NCBI RefSeq assembly: GCF_020055635.1 | Contig: NZ_JAIPUT010000004.1 | Location: 1-64,000 of the forward strand | From: Marivita sp. | GTDB lineage: Bacteria > Pseudomonadota > Alphaproteobacteria > Rhodobacterales > Rhodobacteraceae | Reading direction: 5' to 3' | DNA length: 64,000 nt | In this document: in pieces, positions 56,827 through 64,000 of the stretch | Position numbering within the stretch: position 1 is the first letter of the stretch | Layout of the letters: every line of letters begins with the position of its first letter | The notes under the pieces: model-generated | Told to the model about the DNA's origin: nothing | What the model saw: the letters and a program-made list of their open reading frames with translations, nothing else | The model's database searches: none | Translations under genes and position numbers: made by a program

Positions 56827-57518
56827 TATTCCGCCGCCTTGAGCGCTTCGTCGGAGATGTGCCCATCGGTCAGGCGCACGACACGCGAACATTTGGCCGC
56901 CAGTTCGCGGCTGTGGGTGACAAGCACCAGGGTTGCGCCGTGGCGGTCGCGCAGACCGAACAGCAGGTCGATGATCGCCTGACCGTTCACCCCGTCAAGA
57001 TTGCCGGTCGGTTCATCCGCCAGCAGGATCTCGGGCCGGGTGACAGAGGCGCGCGCCAATGCGACACGCTGCTGTTCGCCACCGGACATCTGCGCCGGGT
57101 AGTGATCGGCGCGGCTTTCCAGCCCGACCGCCTTGAGTTCGGCCTCGGCACGGGCATAGGCGTCTTTCTCTCCGGCCAGTTCCAGCGGGGTGGCGACATT
57201 CTCGAGCGCGGTCATGGTCGGGATCAGGTGAAACGACTGGAACACGATTCCCATGTGATCGCGGCGAAACCGGGCCATCTTGTCTTCGTCCATCGCGGTC
57301 AGGTCCTGACCGAGCGCCAGAACGCTGCCAGACGTGGCGTTTTCAAGCCCGCCCATCACCATGAGCAGCGAGGATTTGCCGGACCCGGACGGACCGATCA
57401 GGCCCAAGGTCTCGCCCTTGTGAACGGAAAGGGTGATCCCGTGCAGGATCTCGACCATTCCGGCATTGCCCCTGAGGCTGAGCGTGACATCTTTGAGGTC
57501 AAGGATGGTCTGGGTCAT
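56826..57518 (-). CDS. ABC transporter ATPase, YbbA/LolD-like
   Basis: A 230-residue ATPase with Walker [12 protein letters not shown], signature [14 protein letters not shown] and Walker [13 protein letters not shown], the DEPTGNLD form being typical of the LolD/MacB/YbbA group. It pairs with the YbbP-like permease downstream, with which it overlaps by one base. ATG 57518 is taken; ATG 57545 in frame is possible but would overlap the divergent esterase promoter. Confidence 0.9.
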   Translation of the reverse strand: MTQTILDLKDVTLSLRGNAGMVEILHGITLSVHKGETLGLIGPSGSGKSSLLMVMGGLENATSGSVLALGQDLTAMDEDKMARFRRDHMGIVFQSFHLIPTMTALENVATPLELAGEKDAYARAEAELKAVGLESRADHYPAQMSGGEQQRVALARASVTRPEILLADEPTGNLDGVNGQAIIDLLFGLRDRHGATLVLVTHSRELAAKCSRVVRLTDGHISDEALKAAE

Positions 57519-57569
57519 GGGGTACGGGACTTTATCATGTTTCATTCGTTCACATATGGGGCGTCGCAG

Positions 57570-58211
57570 ATGTTGAGCAAGACGCGCGTCGCGGTTGTGT
57601 GTCTTTGCGCCGCGACAGCGGCACAGGCCGAACCGGTGGAAGTGCTCGCGCTGGGCGACAGTTTGACAGCGGGCTACGGGCTGATCGACGAGAACGGGTT
57701 TGTGCCCAAAATGCGCACCTGGCTGGAAGAGCAGGGACTCGATGTGCGGCTGGTCAATGCCGGGGTCTCCGGCGACACGACCGCTGGAGGGCTGTCGCGG
57801 GTGGCGTGGTCGCTCAACCCGTCGACGGATGCTTTGATCGTTGCGCTTGGTGGCAATGATCTTTTGCGGGGGCTGGACCCGGCGGTGTCACGGGAGAACC
57901 TGGAAGGCATCCTTGAAGTGGCACAGGAGAACGACCTTGAAGTTCTCGTCGTCGGCATGGAAGCGCCGGGAAATTACGGGCCGGACTACAAGGCCGCTTT
58001 CGACGCCATGTATCCGGAACTTGCCGAGGACTATGGCGCGCTGTATTTCCCGCGTTTCTTCGAAGGGCTTTACAGCGTGGGCGACACACCGGCTGACTTG
58101 CGTTCGGTGATGCAGATGGACGGCATCCATCCGAATGCAGAAGGTGTCGACCTCATCGTGGAGGCCATGGGACCGGCGGTGGCAGAGCTTGTGGCACGCG
58201 CGTCTGACTGA
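57570..58211 (+). CDS. SGNH-type arylesterase/lysophospholipase, TesA-like
   Basis: A 213-residue periplasmic esterase. The signal peptide is MLSKTRVAVVCLCAATAAQA. The SGNH blocks are visible: GDSLTAGYG with the catalytic serine, NAGVSGDTT, LGGNDLLRG, and DGIHPNAEG with the Asp-His pair. ATG 57570 gives a normal signal peptide; ATG 57537 would add 11 residues. It is divergent from the YbbA/YbbP pair, as in other proteobacteria, which supports a shared role in envelope lipid turnover. Confidence 0.9.
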   Translation: MLSKTRVAVVCLCAATAAQAEPVEVLALGDSLTAGYGLIDENGFVPKMRTWLEEQGLDVRLVNAGVSGDTTAGGLSRVAWSLNPSTDALIVALGGNDLLRGLDPAVSRENLEGILEVAQENDLEVLVVGMEAPGNYGPDYKAAFDAMYPELAEDYGALYFPRFFEGLYSVGDTPADLRSVMQMDGIHPNAEGVDLIVEAMGPAVAELVARASD

Positions 58212-58378
58212 AGCTCTGACGCTTGTGCATGGTTCAAGTGGCTGACGGCCCGCGATCTGAAAGGCAGTTTCCGTCAGTGTCGCAAAGTTCAGCGGCGCGC
58301 ATTGTGACTACGGGCGACGTTCGCCGCCCGTTGAGCGGTTGCCCCTGGGGCTGGTGCCCATCTGGCTGTGACCGGGAA

Positions 58379-58423
58379 ATGGCCTGAAAAAACATGACCT
58401 GAGAAAACATGGCCTGACAACAG
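58379..58423. repeat. three tandem copies of a 15-base unit
   Basis: The unit ATGRCCTGARAAAAC occurs at 58379-58393, 58394-58408 and, less perfectly, 58409-58423, between the esterase gene and the 3' end of the first cspA. It lies where the cspA transcript should end but forms no obvious hairpin. Confidence 0.6.
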
Positions 58424-58447
58424 GACGCAGCCCGGACCGTGTCGCTG

Positions 58448-58654
58448 TCAGGCGAGTGACAGGTTCACAGCGGCTTCGCGCCCATCACGACCCGCTTCGA
58501 GGTCATAGGTCACCTTTTGATTGTCGGCGAGGCCGGTCAGTCCGGACCGTTCGACCGCCGAGATGTGCACAAACACATCTTTTCCGCCGTTATCGGGTGC
58601 AATGAAGCCGTAGCCTTTGGTGGTATTGAACCATTTGACGGTGCCCGTGGCCAT
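58448..58654 (-). CDS. cold-shock-domain protein (first copy)
   Basis: A 68-residue single cold-shock domain with both RNA-binding motifs, KGYGFIAPD and [10 protein letters not shown]. It should bind single-stranded RNA and DNA as a chaperone. It differs from the second copy at 60323-60529 at about a dozen positions, mostly in the carboxyl half. AGGAG lies upstream on the minus strand. A 248-base gap upstream could contain a long untranslated leader, common for this family. Confidence 0.93.
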   Translation of the reverse strand: MATGTVKWFNTTKGYGFIAPDNGGKDVFVHISAVERSGLTGLADNQKVTYDLEAGRDGREAAVNLSLA

Positions 58655-58902
58655 CCGTTCTACTCCTGTCTGTCTTGTCTTCCGCCGGCAAGAAGGCGCG
58701 ACGGGCCTTGTCGGTCAGGTTCGCAGGACCGCCCCCGAGCGGAGCAGTGAACGAACTTTGCAACTTCGCAGTACAAGTCTTCAGGTGATTCCTGTGATCA
58801 CGCAAGAGAAATCCCGGAGCGTCGCACTGATGTGAATCCGGCCTTGCCTTGCGGGGGCCGCACGCCATATGCCTCAAGGATATGACCAAGGGGAGAGTGA
58901 AC

Positions 58903-59166
58903 ATGTCAGGTGTAGATGCGCGTCTTGCAGCAAAAGACGAACAGGAATATCTCGACGCGCGATACAAGCAGGCCCGCGCCGACCTGGAACGCCAGCGGTT
59001 GATTGAAAACGGTCAATCCGGTGCTCTGTTGTTCGCCGCGATGGCTTATGGGGAAACGCTGGAAGAGAATTCTTTGTTCCGGATGGCATCACATTGGGCG
59101 AAGCTTGTCTGCATCGCGGCGGTTTTCGTGATCCCCAACCTTCTGGTGATCCACGTCCTGTTGTGA
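58903..59166 (+). CDS. small membrane protein with coiled N-terminal part
   Basis: An 87-residue protein. The first 45 residues are charged and helical (EQEYLDARYKQARADLERQR), and the last 22 form a single hydrophobic helix (LVCIAAVFVIPNLLVIHVLL), so it is likely tail-anchored in the inner membrane. GGGGAGAG precedes ATG 58903. I do not recognise a family. Confidence 0.65.
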   Translation: MSGVDARLAAKDEQEYLDARYKQARADLERQRLIENGQSGALLFAAMAYGETLEENSLFRMASHWAKLVCIAAVFVIPNLLVIHVLL

Positions 59167-59210
59167 AGACCAAGTCCCGAATGCGGGGCACGCAGGACGG
59201 GTTTCAGGTA

Positions 59211-59381
59211 TTATTGCTCTGTGGCGCGCATTGACGCGAGACAGACCATCATCGCCACGAATCCGACGCTGGTGAACATGAAAACAAGGAATGCGGTCGA
59301 GGCCAGAGCGCCTAAAAAGAGGGCAGTAGCAGCGGCGATCCAGCCCAACACGCTGCCTATGATGCAGGAAATTGCCGCCAT
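59211..59381 (-). CDS. 56-residue hydrophobic protein
   Basis: ATG 59381 follows GAGGG on the minus strand, and the frame encodes two membrane helices rich in Ala, Leu and Phe (about residues 5-27 and 29-50). An extension of 37 codons upstream is open but lacks a ribosome site. It converges on the tail-anchored protein gene 44 bases away. Function unknown. Confidence 0.5.
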   Translation of the reverse strand: MAAISCIIGSVLGWIAAATALFLGALASTAFLVFMFTSVGFVAMMVCLASMRATEQ

Positions 59382-59465
59382 GACCGAGCCCTCTTTGGTT
59401 TCAAGATGCAGACCATCCGTTAAAACTCCATTAAAGATGCAGGATCGTGGTGACTCTGTGGCAGT

Positions 59466-59502
59466 AAAAAGAAAAACCGGGGGCCAGATCATCAGGCCCC
59501 CG
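59466..59502 (-). terminator. intrinsic terminator of the L,D-transpeptidase gene
   Basis: CGGGGGCC (59478-59485) pairs with GGCCCCCG (59495-59502) around a nine-base loop. On the minus strand it is followed by two runs of five T residues (complement of 59472-59476 and 59466-59470). It starts 13 bases after the stop codon at 59516. Confidence 0.93.
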
Positions 59503-59515
59503 ATCGAATTTCAGG

Positions 59516-60076
59516 TCAGAGCACCGTGACCACGGTCCCGATCGGCACGCGTTCGTAGAGTTCCCTGACATGCTCGTTGAGCATCCGTATGCATCCGTTC
59601 GATACGGACCGCCCGATGGATCTTGGTGATGTGGTGCCGTGAATGCGGAAGAACGTGTCGCGCCCGTTCTGGAAAAGATAGAGCGCGCGCGCGCCCAGCG
59701 GGTTTTCCGGTCCGCCCGGCTGGACATAGTCGTTCTCGACAAATTTCGCGTAGGTGTCCGGTTCGCGTTCGATCATTTCGGGTGTCGGTCGCCAGGTCGG
59801 CCATTCCTTCTTGACCGCAATCTCGGCGGTGCCGGTGAATTCGAGCCCGGCGCGACCAACCCCGACACCGTAGCGGCGGGCAACGCCGGCTTGCGTCACG
59901 TGGTAGAGGAAATGCGCGCGCGGCAGGATCAGGATCTGACCAGCCGCAACATCGGCTTTGATCCGCACGGTCTGCGGACGATAGATCGGATCGATCTGAA
60001 ACCCCTGCGCGGTCGCGATTTGCGGAGCGGCAAGGCCGGCAGCCGTCGCGGCCAGGAAATGTCGTCTGGAAATCAT
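59516..60076 (-). CDS. L,D-transpeptidase (YkuD domain), Tat-type export
   Basis: A 186-residue peptidoglycan cross-linking or lipoprotein-attaching enzyme. The twin-arginine signal is SRRHFLAATAAGLAAP. The YkuD catalytic block is IHGTTSPRSIGRSVSNGCIRM (positions 147-167 approximately), with the active cysteine in SNGCIR. AAAGGA precedes ATG 60076. It is followed by a strong terminator and stands alone. Confidence 0.9.
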   Translation of the reverse strand: MISRRHFLAATAAGLAAPQIATAQGFQIDPIYRPQTVRIKADVAAGQILILPRAHFLYHVTQAGVARRYGVGVGRAGLEFTGTAEIAVKKEWPTWRPTPEMIEREPDTYAKFVENDYVQPGGPENPLGARALYLFQNGRDTFFRIHGTTSPRSIGRSVSNGCIRMLNEHVRELYERVPIGTVVTVL

Positions 60077-60264
60077 GAGCAGCACTTTCCTTTCGATACA
60101 GCTCTTTCGGTGCGGCGGGCCGCAGGAACTTTGACAGCCCTTTAGGCAAAAACAACCTTTGGTGCATGTGTCGTGACCGCGCTTGCGGTCACATTGCGGC
60201 ACAAAGGTCACAAAACCGGGCGCCCGACACGCAAACGTGACGGCGCAAAACGCGGTCCAGATAC

Positions 60265-60302
60265 AAAAAAGCCGCCCGGACGCGGCGCATCCGGGCGGCT
60301 TT
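60265..60302 (-). terminator. intrinsic terminator of the second cspA
   Basis: GCCGCCCGGA (60271-60280) pairs perfectly with TCCGGGCGGC (60290-60299) around a nine-base loop, with six T residues on the minus strand after the stem (complement of 60265-60270). It lies 21 bases after the cspA stop codon at 60323. The three T residues on the plus strand make it weakly bidirectional. Confidence 0.95.
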
Positions 60303-60322
60303 GAGAACTGGTATCGGCGGGC

Positions 60323-60529
60323 TTATGCCAGCGCGAGGTTGATCGCGCTTTCGCGACCGTCGCGGCCGGATTCGATGTCGAAGGTCACCTTCTGATCATC
60401 CTGCAGGCCGGTGAGGCCCGAACGCTCTACGGCGGAGATATGAACGAAAACGTCCTTGGAGCCGCCATCGGGTGCGATGAAGCCGTAGCCTTTAGTGGTG
60501 TTGAACCATTTCACTGTGCCAGTGGCCAT
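60323..60529 (-). CDS. cold-shock-domain protein (second copy)
   Basis: A 68-residue cold-shock domain nearly identical to the first copy in its first half ([20 protein letters not shown]) and diverged later. RNA-binding motifs KGYGFIAPD and [10 protein letters not shown] are intact. AGGAAT precedes ATG 60529. It ends at a strong terminator. A GTTGCC/GGCAAC hairpin at 60552-60573 lies in the presumed leader. Confidence 0.93.
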   Translation of the reverse strand: MATGTVKWFNTTKGYGFIAPDGGSKDVFVHISAVERSGLTGLQDDQKVTFDIESGRDGRESAINLALA

Positions 60530-60956
60530 GTGAATATTCCTTTGGTTTTCCGTTGCCCGCAACATGCGGCAACCCGGCAAAGTCACGTCTGGATCGAAAG
60601 CTGCGTGCCGGTGTCGGAAAACAGAAGGTCGAGTAGAAGATCGTTAGCCATCTCCGTATGACAGAAATCAGGGGCTCTGGCAAGAGATCCGTCACTGGTG
60701 TGATGCGAACAAGCGGCCCCTTGGCAGGTCTTGCGGCCTGATCGGCCAAACGTGTCAGAAGACGCAACATGTCGTGCATATGATGATGCGGACTGAACGG
60801 GCCGGCATGGTGGGGGGCCGTTGAAAAGCACAAGGTCCAGACTGCGAATGCAACCGGAAACTCACGAATCGCAGTCGATCCGTGACGCGGCGGGTCTTGC
60901 GATGCACTCTGCTTCAGTCATATATCAACAACGGAATGTAACTGCGGAGACAGCTC
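60530..60956. other. long gap between cspA and trxC
   Basis: About 427 bases without a supported gene. It should hold the leader and promoter of the minus-strand cspA and the promoter of trxC. Open frames here are out of phase with any ribosome site. The hairpin GTTGCC (60552-60557) with GGCAAC (60568-60573) is the only clear structure, close to the cspA start. Confidence 0.5.
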
Positions 60957-61379
60957 ATGTCGGCAAAGAAACTCACCTGCCTCGAGTGCGGCCAGATCAA
61001 CCGGGTTCCGGACGAGAAACTCACCGCGAATCCGAAATGCGGCACCTGCGGTGCGGCGTTGATGCCCGGCAAGGCGATCGAACTGGACTGGACCACGTTG
61101 CAAAAGGCCGCCCGAACCGACGAAGTGCCTCTGGTCGTGGATTTCTGGGCGCCGTGGTGCGGGCCGTGCAAGATGATGGGGCCTGAATTTTCCAAGGCCG
61201 CCGGAACGTTGCAGGGCCGCGCGCGGCTCGTCAAACTCAATACCGAGGATTTTCCGCAATCCGGCCAGACCTATGGCATCCGGGGCATCCCGACGATGAT
61301 CCGCTTTGTCGGCGGCCGCGAAAATGCGCGGCAGTCCGGCGCCATGCGGGCGGATCAGATCGTCGGCTGGGTGAGGTGA
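60957..61379 (+). CDS. trxC: thioredoxin 2 (TrxC type)
   Basis: A 140-residue disulfide reductase. The amino zinc-binding part has two cysteine pairs (TCLECGQ and CGTCG, residues 7-32), and the thioredoxin domain carries the active site WAPWCGPCKMM near residue 66, with the conserved cis-proline segment GIPTMIRF. GGAGA precedes ATG 60957. TrxC is often induced by oxidative stress; no operator was identified. Confidence 0.93.
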   Translation: MSAKKLTCLECGQINRVPDEKLTANPKCGTCGAALMPGKAIELDWTTLQKAARTDEVPLVVDFWAPWCGPCKMMGPEFSKAAGTLQGRARLVKLNTEDFPQSGQTYGIRGIPTMIRFVGGRENARQSGAMRADQIVGWVR

Positions 61380-61445
61380 GAGACGGGCGCATTGGCATTT
61401 GCCGCGCAATCTGTACTCTGCCCCGGAAAAAGCGGGGAGGGTGGA

Positions 61446-61931
61446 ATGGATTGGCTGACAATCGGTGTGCTGATGGGCCTTGGCGGAACCCTGGCCATGG
61501 ACCTCTGGGCGTTGCTGCTCAGGGCGTTCGCCGGGATGCCCCTGCCCAACTGGGGCAATGTGGGCCGCTGGTCGGCGCAGGTGTCCAGGGGGCGGGTCTT
61601 TCACGAGAGCATCACCGCCGTCGCGCCGGTCGCCGGGGAAACCGGCATCGGCTGGGCGGTGCATTACGGCGTCGGTATTGTCTACGGTGTCCTGTTTCTG
61701 GCGATTGTGGGACCCGACTGGCTTGATGGCATGCCGTTCCTGCCGCTCTGGGTTTTCTCGATCCTCACCATCGCCGCAGGGTGGTTCCTGCTCCAGCCCG
61801 GCATGGGCCTTGGCTGGGCGGCCAGCAAGACAGACGATCCGTGGCGTGCGCGTCGCATGGGGTTGATCGCACACACGGTCTTTGCGCTGGGCATGTGGGT
61901 CGTGGCGTTGGTCGTTGGCGGCCCGGTCTGA
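61446..61931 (+). CDS. DUF2938-family membrane protein
   Basis: A 161-residue protein with four hydrophobic helices (about residues 3-25, 65-88, 95-115 and 138-158) and the family element GETGIGWAVHYGVGIVYG. GGGGAGGG precedes ATG 61446. Its function is unknown. It lies 66 bases after trxC and could share the transcript. Confidence 0.8.
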   Translation: MDWLTIGVLMGLGGTLAMDLWALLLRAFAGMPLPNWGNVGRWSAQVSRGRVFHESITAVAPVAGETGIGWAVHYGVGIVYGVLFLAIVGPDWLDGMPFLPLWVFSILTIAAGWFLLQPGMGLGWAASKTDDPWRARRMGLIAHTVFALGMWVVALVVGGPV

Positions 61932-62042
61932 GCCGGGTTTTTTCTGGAAGCGCACCGTCAATCGTAGATTAGGTGCTTTGGGGTGCCAATTCGATTACAA
62001 CCCCTGCATAGTTTTTCATTTCTTTAATTACCATGAATTGAA

Positions 62043-62063
62043 GGGCGGCCAAAAAGGCCGCCC
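62043..62063 (-). terminator. hairpin after the possible small membrane peptide
   Basis: GGGCGGCC (62043-62050) pairs perfectly with GGCCGCCC (62056-62063) around a five-A loop. It lies six bases after the stop of the 31-residue minus-strand frame. There is no T-run beyond the stem, so strength is uncertain. Confidence 0.5.
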
Positions 62064-62068
62064 AACAG

Positions 62069-62164
62069 CTACAGCAACAAGCCGATAACCGTAAGTACGA
62101 GTGCTATAGTGCCAATCACGTCAGCATAACGCACACGTCCCTCCAATTTGATCGAGAAACGCAT
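62069..62164 (-). CDS. possible 31-residue single-helix membrane peptide
   Basis: A minus-strand frame from ATG 62164 to TAG 62069-62071. Residues 1-14 are polar and basic, and residues 15-31 (DVIGTIALVLTVIGLLL) form one membrane helix that ends the protein. An internal GTG (Val11) has GGAGGGAC just upstream and would give a product of about 21 residues, so the start is unsure. The hairpin at 62043-62063 follows directly. Small single-helix proteins of this kind often partner with membrane complexes, but no partner is apparent. Confidence 0.42.
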   Translation of the reverse strand: MRFSIKLEGRVRYADVIGTIALVLTVIGLLL

Positions 62165-62492
62165 AGGAAAACCCTTTGCGGTGCTCAACCGGTCGAGCGT
62201 TTAAGTTCGCTCAGTACTTCTATCCCGCCCTTATAACGGCGGCTCGGTTGCGCTTATGTACCCTCAGCGCTCCCTATCGATGGATGCCTACGAGCTTCCC
62301 GCTGTTCGGTCCACCTTAGCAAGACCAAGCTAAAGTCTCACACAGCGCCGCTAAGCGCTGGCTTGTCGGACGGTTTCCCACGGTTTGAGCGCGGTCCTCC
62401 TCAAAGTTAGAATCATACTAGTGATTATGATGCAAAGATCAACTAGATGTTGTGCCAGCTGGCCAGAGGGTTTCAACATCAGCTAACATTCA

Positions 62493-64000
62493 TTACCTCG
62501 CGAACTTCTTGAACTTCACCCGCTTCGGCTCGACCGCGTCCGGTCCGAGGCGGCGTTTCTTGTCTTCTTCGTAATCCTCGAAATTGCCCTCGAACCATTC
62601 GACATGGGCATCGCCCTCAAATGCCAGGATGTGCGTGCACAGACGGTCGAGGAAGAAGCGGTCGTGGCTGATGACCACGGCGCACCCTGCGAAATCGGCG
62701 ATGGCATCCTCAAGCGCGCGGAGGGTCTCGACGTCAAGGTCGTTTGTCGGTTCGTCGAGAAGGAGCACATTGCCACCCTCCTTGAGCAGACGCGCCATGT
62801 GGACACGGTTGCGTTCCCCGCCCGACAGCAGGCCGACCTTCTTTTGCTGGTCGCCGCCCTTGAAGTTGAACGACCCGCAATAGGCGCGGGAATTGACCTC
62901 GGCATCGCCCAGATTGATGATCTCTGCGCCGCCCGAGATGGCTTCCCAGACGGTGTCGTTGGCGTTCAGGTCGTCGCGGGACTGGTCGACATAGGCCAAC
63001 TGTACGGTATCGCCGTACGAAACGTCCCCTTCGTCAGGTTGTTCTTGCCCGGTGAGCATCTTGAACAGGGTCGACTTGCCCGCCCCGTTGGGGCCGATCA
63101 CGCCAACGATGCCGCCCGGCGGGAGGCTGAACGACAGGTCTTCGATCAGGAGCTTGTCGCCCATCGCCTTTTTCAAGCCGTTGACATCAATCACCTTGGA
63201 CCCCAATCGCGGCCCGTTCGGGATGATGATCTGGGCACGCCCGACCCGTTCGCGTTCGGATTGGCCCGCCATCTGTTCATAGGCCTGAATCCGCGCCTTC
63301 GACTTGGCCTGCCGGGCTTTCTGGCCTTGCCGCATCCATTCCAGTTCGCGTTCGAGCGTCTTCTGCTTGGCCTTGTCCTCGCGGGCCTCCTGCTCAAGCC
63401 GCTTGGCTTTTTGTTCCAGCCAGCTGGAGTAATTGCCCTCATAGGGGACGCCACGTCCGCGATCGAGTTCGAGAATCCATCCGGTGATGGAATCAAGGAA
63501 ATAGCGATCATGGGTGACGATCAGGATTGTGCCTTTGTATTCAATCAGATGGTTCTGAAGCCACGCGATGGTTTCGGCATCAAGGTGGTTGGTCGGTTCG
63601 TCGAGCAAGAGCATGTCCGGCGCTTCCAGCAACAGCTTACACAGCGCGACGCGGCGCTTTTCACCGCCCGAAAGCGATGTCACGTCGGCCTCGTCCGGCG
63701 GGCAGCGCAGCGCTTCCATCGCGACGTCGATCTGGCTGTCCAGATCCCACAGGTTGTTGGCGTCGATCTCGTCTTGCAGATTGGCCATTTCGTCAGCGGT
63801 TTCATCGCTGTAGTTCATCGCCAGTTCGTTGAAACGATCAAGCTTGCCCTTCTTTTCGGCCACGCCAAGCATGACGTTTTCGCGCACGTTCAGCGCCGGA
63901 TCAAGCTGCGGTTCCTGCGGCAGATAGCCGACCTTGGCACCTTCTGCGGACCATGCCTCGCCCGAGAAATCGGTATCGAGTCCCGCCATGATCTTGAGCA
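62493..64000 (-). CDS. ettA: energy-dependent translational throttle protein EttA (5' truncated by window edge)
   Basis: An ABC-F protein that binds the ribosomal E site and gates the first elongation step according to ATP/ADP. About 502 of roughly 550 residues are present; the start lies beyond 64000, and the first Walker A motif is cut off at LKIMAGL. Visible are signature LSGGEKRRVALCKLL with Walker B MLLLDEPTNHLD (domain 1), the arm and charged linker (KQKTLERELEWMRQGQKARQ), then Walker A GPNGAGKSTLF, signature LSGGERNRVHMARLL and Walker B LLLDEPTNDLD (domain 2). Confidence 0.94.
   Translation of the reverse strand, partial: LKIMAGLDTDFSGEAWSAEGAKVGYLPQEPQLDPALNVRENVMLGVAEKKGKLDRFNELAMNYSDETADEMANLQDEIDANNLWDLDSQIDVAMEALRCPPDEADVTSLSGGEKRRVALCKLLLEAPDMLLLDEPTNHLDAETIAWLQNHLIEYKGTILIVTHDRYFLDSITGWILELDRGRGVPYEGNYSSWLEQKAKRLEQEAREDKAKQKTLERELEWMRQGQKARQAKSKARIQAYEQMAGQSERERVGRAQIIIPNGPRLGSKVIDVNGLKKAMGDKLLIEDLSFSLPPGGIVGVIGPNGAGKSTLFKMLTGQEQPDEGDVSYGDTVQLAYVDQSRDDLNANDTVWEAISGGAEIINLGDAEVNSRAYCGSFNFKGGDQQKKVGLLSGGERNRVHMARLLKEGGNVLLLDEPTNDLDVETLRALEDAIADFAGCAVVISHDRFFLDRLCTHILAFEGDAHVEWFEGNFEDYEEDKKRRLGPDAVEPKRVKFKKFAR

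Larger units (their letters stand above)
61932..62492. other. AT-richer structured gap between the DUF2938 gene and ettA
   Basis: About 560 bases of lower GC than the rest of the window. Supported contents are a possible 31-residue membrane peptide (62069-62164, minus strand) and a GGGCGGCC/GGCCGCCC hairpin (62043-62063). Further short stems can be drawn on the minus strand, for example TTAGC/GCTAA at 62317-62335. It shows no resemblance I could confirm to tmRNA, RNase P RNA, 6S RNA or a tRNA. Confidence 0.5.

Noticed and set aside
53839-56982. 1047-codon plus-strand frame
   Set aside because: Antisense to the YbbP-like permease; rich in Gly, Arg, His and Gln with no domain.
60492-60833. 113-codon minus-strand frame over the cspA leader
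   Set aside because: Overlaps the start of cspA in another frame and has no ribosome site or recognisable features.
62030-62490. tmRNA, RNase P RNA or 6S RNA in the structured gap
   Set aside because: No tRNA-like end, tag-peptide frame or conserved core sequences of these RNAs could be found by eye.

Overview
The window is about 64 kb of high-GC DNA from an alphaproteobacterium, most likely a Rhodobacteraceae (Roseobacter-type) chromosome. This rests on gene content and order: dnaG-rpoD-hlyU, nrdR-ribD...ribE, an Lrp-type regulator divergent from hppD, a gcvTHP operon behind a tandem glycine riboswitch, a TadE/TadE/TadG trio, an FnrL-type box beside an nsrR-like gene, a ligase-associated Lhr-type helicase, and CspA paralogues with alphaproteobacterial sequence. 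No phage, IS element, CRISPR array or rRNA gene was seen. One tRNA (Gly-TCC) is present. The last gene (ettA) runs off the right edge, and the tail of a probable regulator runs off the left edge.

Layout. 1-5.6 kb: a stress-type cassette on the + strand (small Cys/His ORF, Mn-catalase, ferritin-like DUF2383 protein, SRPBCC membrane protein, zinc alcohol dehydrogenase, two tandem SDRs). 5.7 kb: tRNA-Gly. 5.9-9.3 kb: MsbA-like ABC exporter, 3-hydroxyisobutyrate-dehydrogenase-like enzyme and a small membrane protein. 9.3-12.2 kb (-): TadE, TadE and TadG/VWA pilus-type genes; their terminator appears to lie inside the convergent membrane-protein gene. 12.5-19 kb: glutamate-type dehydrogenase, exported peptide, dnaG, rpoD, hlyU and a small membrane protein. 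19-21 kb (-): SDR plus a peptide with an internal duplication, and a secreted dienelactone-hydrolase-like enzyme. 21-28.4 kb: yjbQ, nrdR and ribD, then an opposite-strand capsule cassette (kpsC, polysaccharide export lipoprotein, kpsS), then ribE. 28.5-32.2 kb: MFS transporter and Lhr-type helicase. 32.3-35.5 kb (-): leuA with a leucine-rich leader peptide, then glyA.

35.6-47 kb: nadK, a secreted trypsin-like protease, Lrp/hppD pair, an exported 18-repeat MORN protein, nadE, a glycosyltransferase, a zincin, gltX, a DUF2254 membrane protein, a gamma-glutamylcyclotransferase-like protein and nsrR. 47.6-52.4 kb: glycine riboswitch and gcvT-gcvH-gcvP. 52.4-58.2 kb: NmrA-like protein behind a perfect 12-bp inverted repeat, an inositol-phosphatase-family enzyme, and a YbbP/YbbA export system divergent from a TesA-like esterase. 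58.4-64 kb: two cspA genes, small membrane proteins, an L,D-transpeptidase, trxC, a DUF2938 protein, an AT-richer structured gap with a possible 31-residue membrane peptide, and ettA.

How it fits together. Most of the window is core chromosome. One-carbon and glycine metabolism is well represented (glyA, gcvTHP with glycine sensing), as are NAD biosynthesis (nadK, nadE), riboflavin (ribD, ribE), leucine (leuA) and tyrosine breakdown (hppD). The points that most deserve a second look are regulatory or small: the leuA leader, the FnrL box at nsrR, the terminator embedded in a convergent gene, the kps cassette that separates ribD from ribE, the 69-bp-period MORN gene, several sub-70-residue ORFs, and the structured gap at 62.0-62.5 kb.
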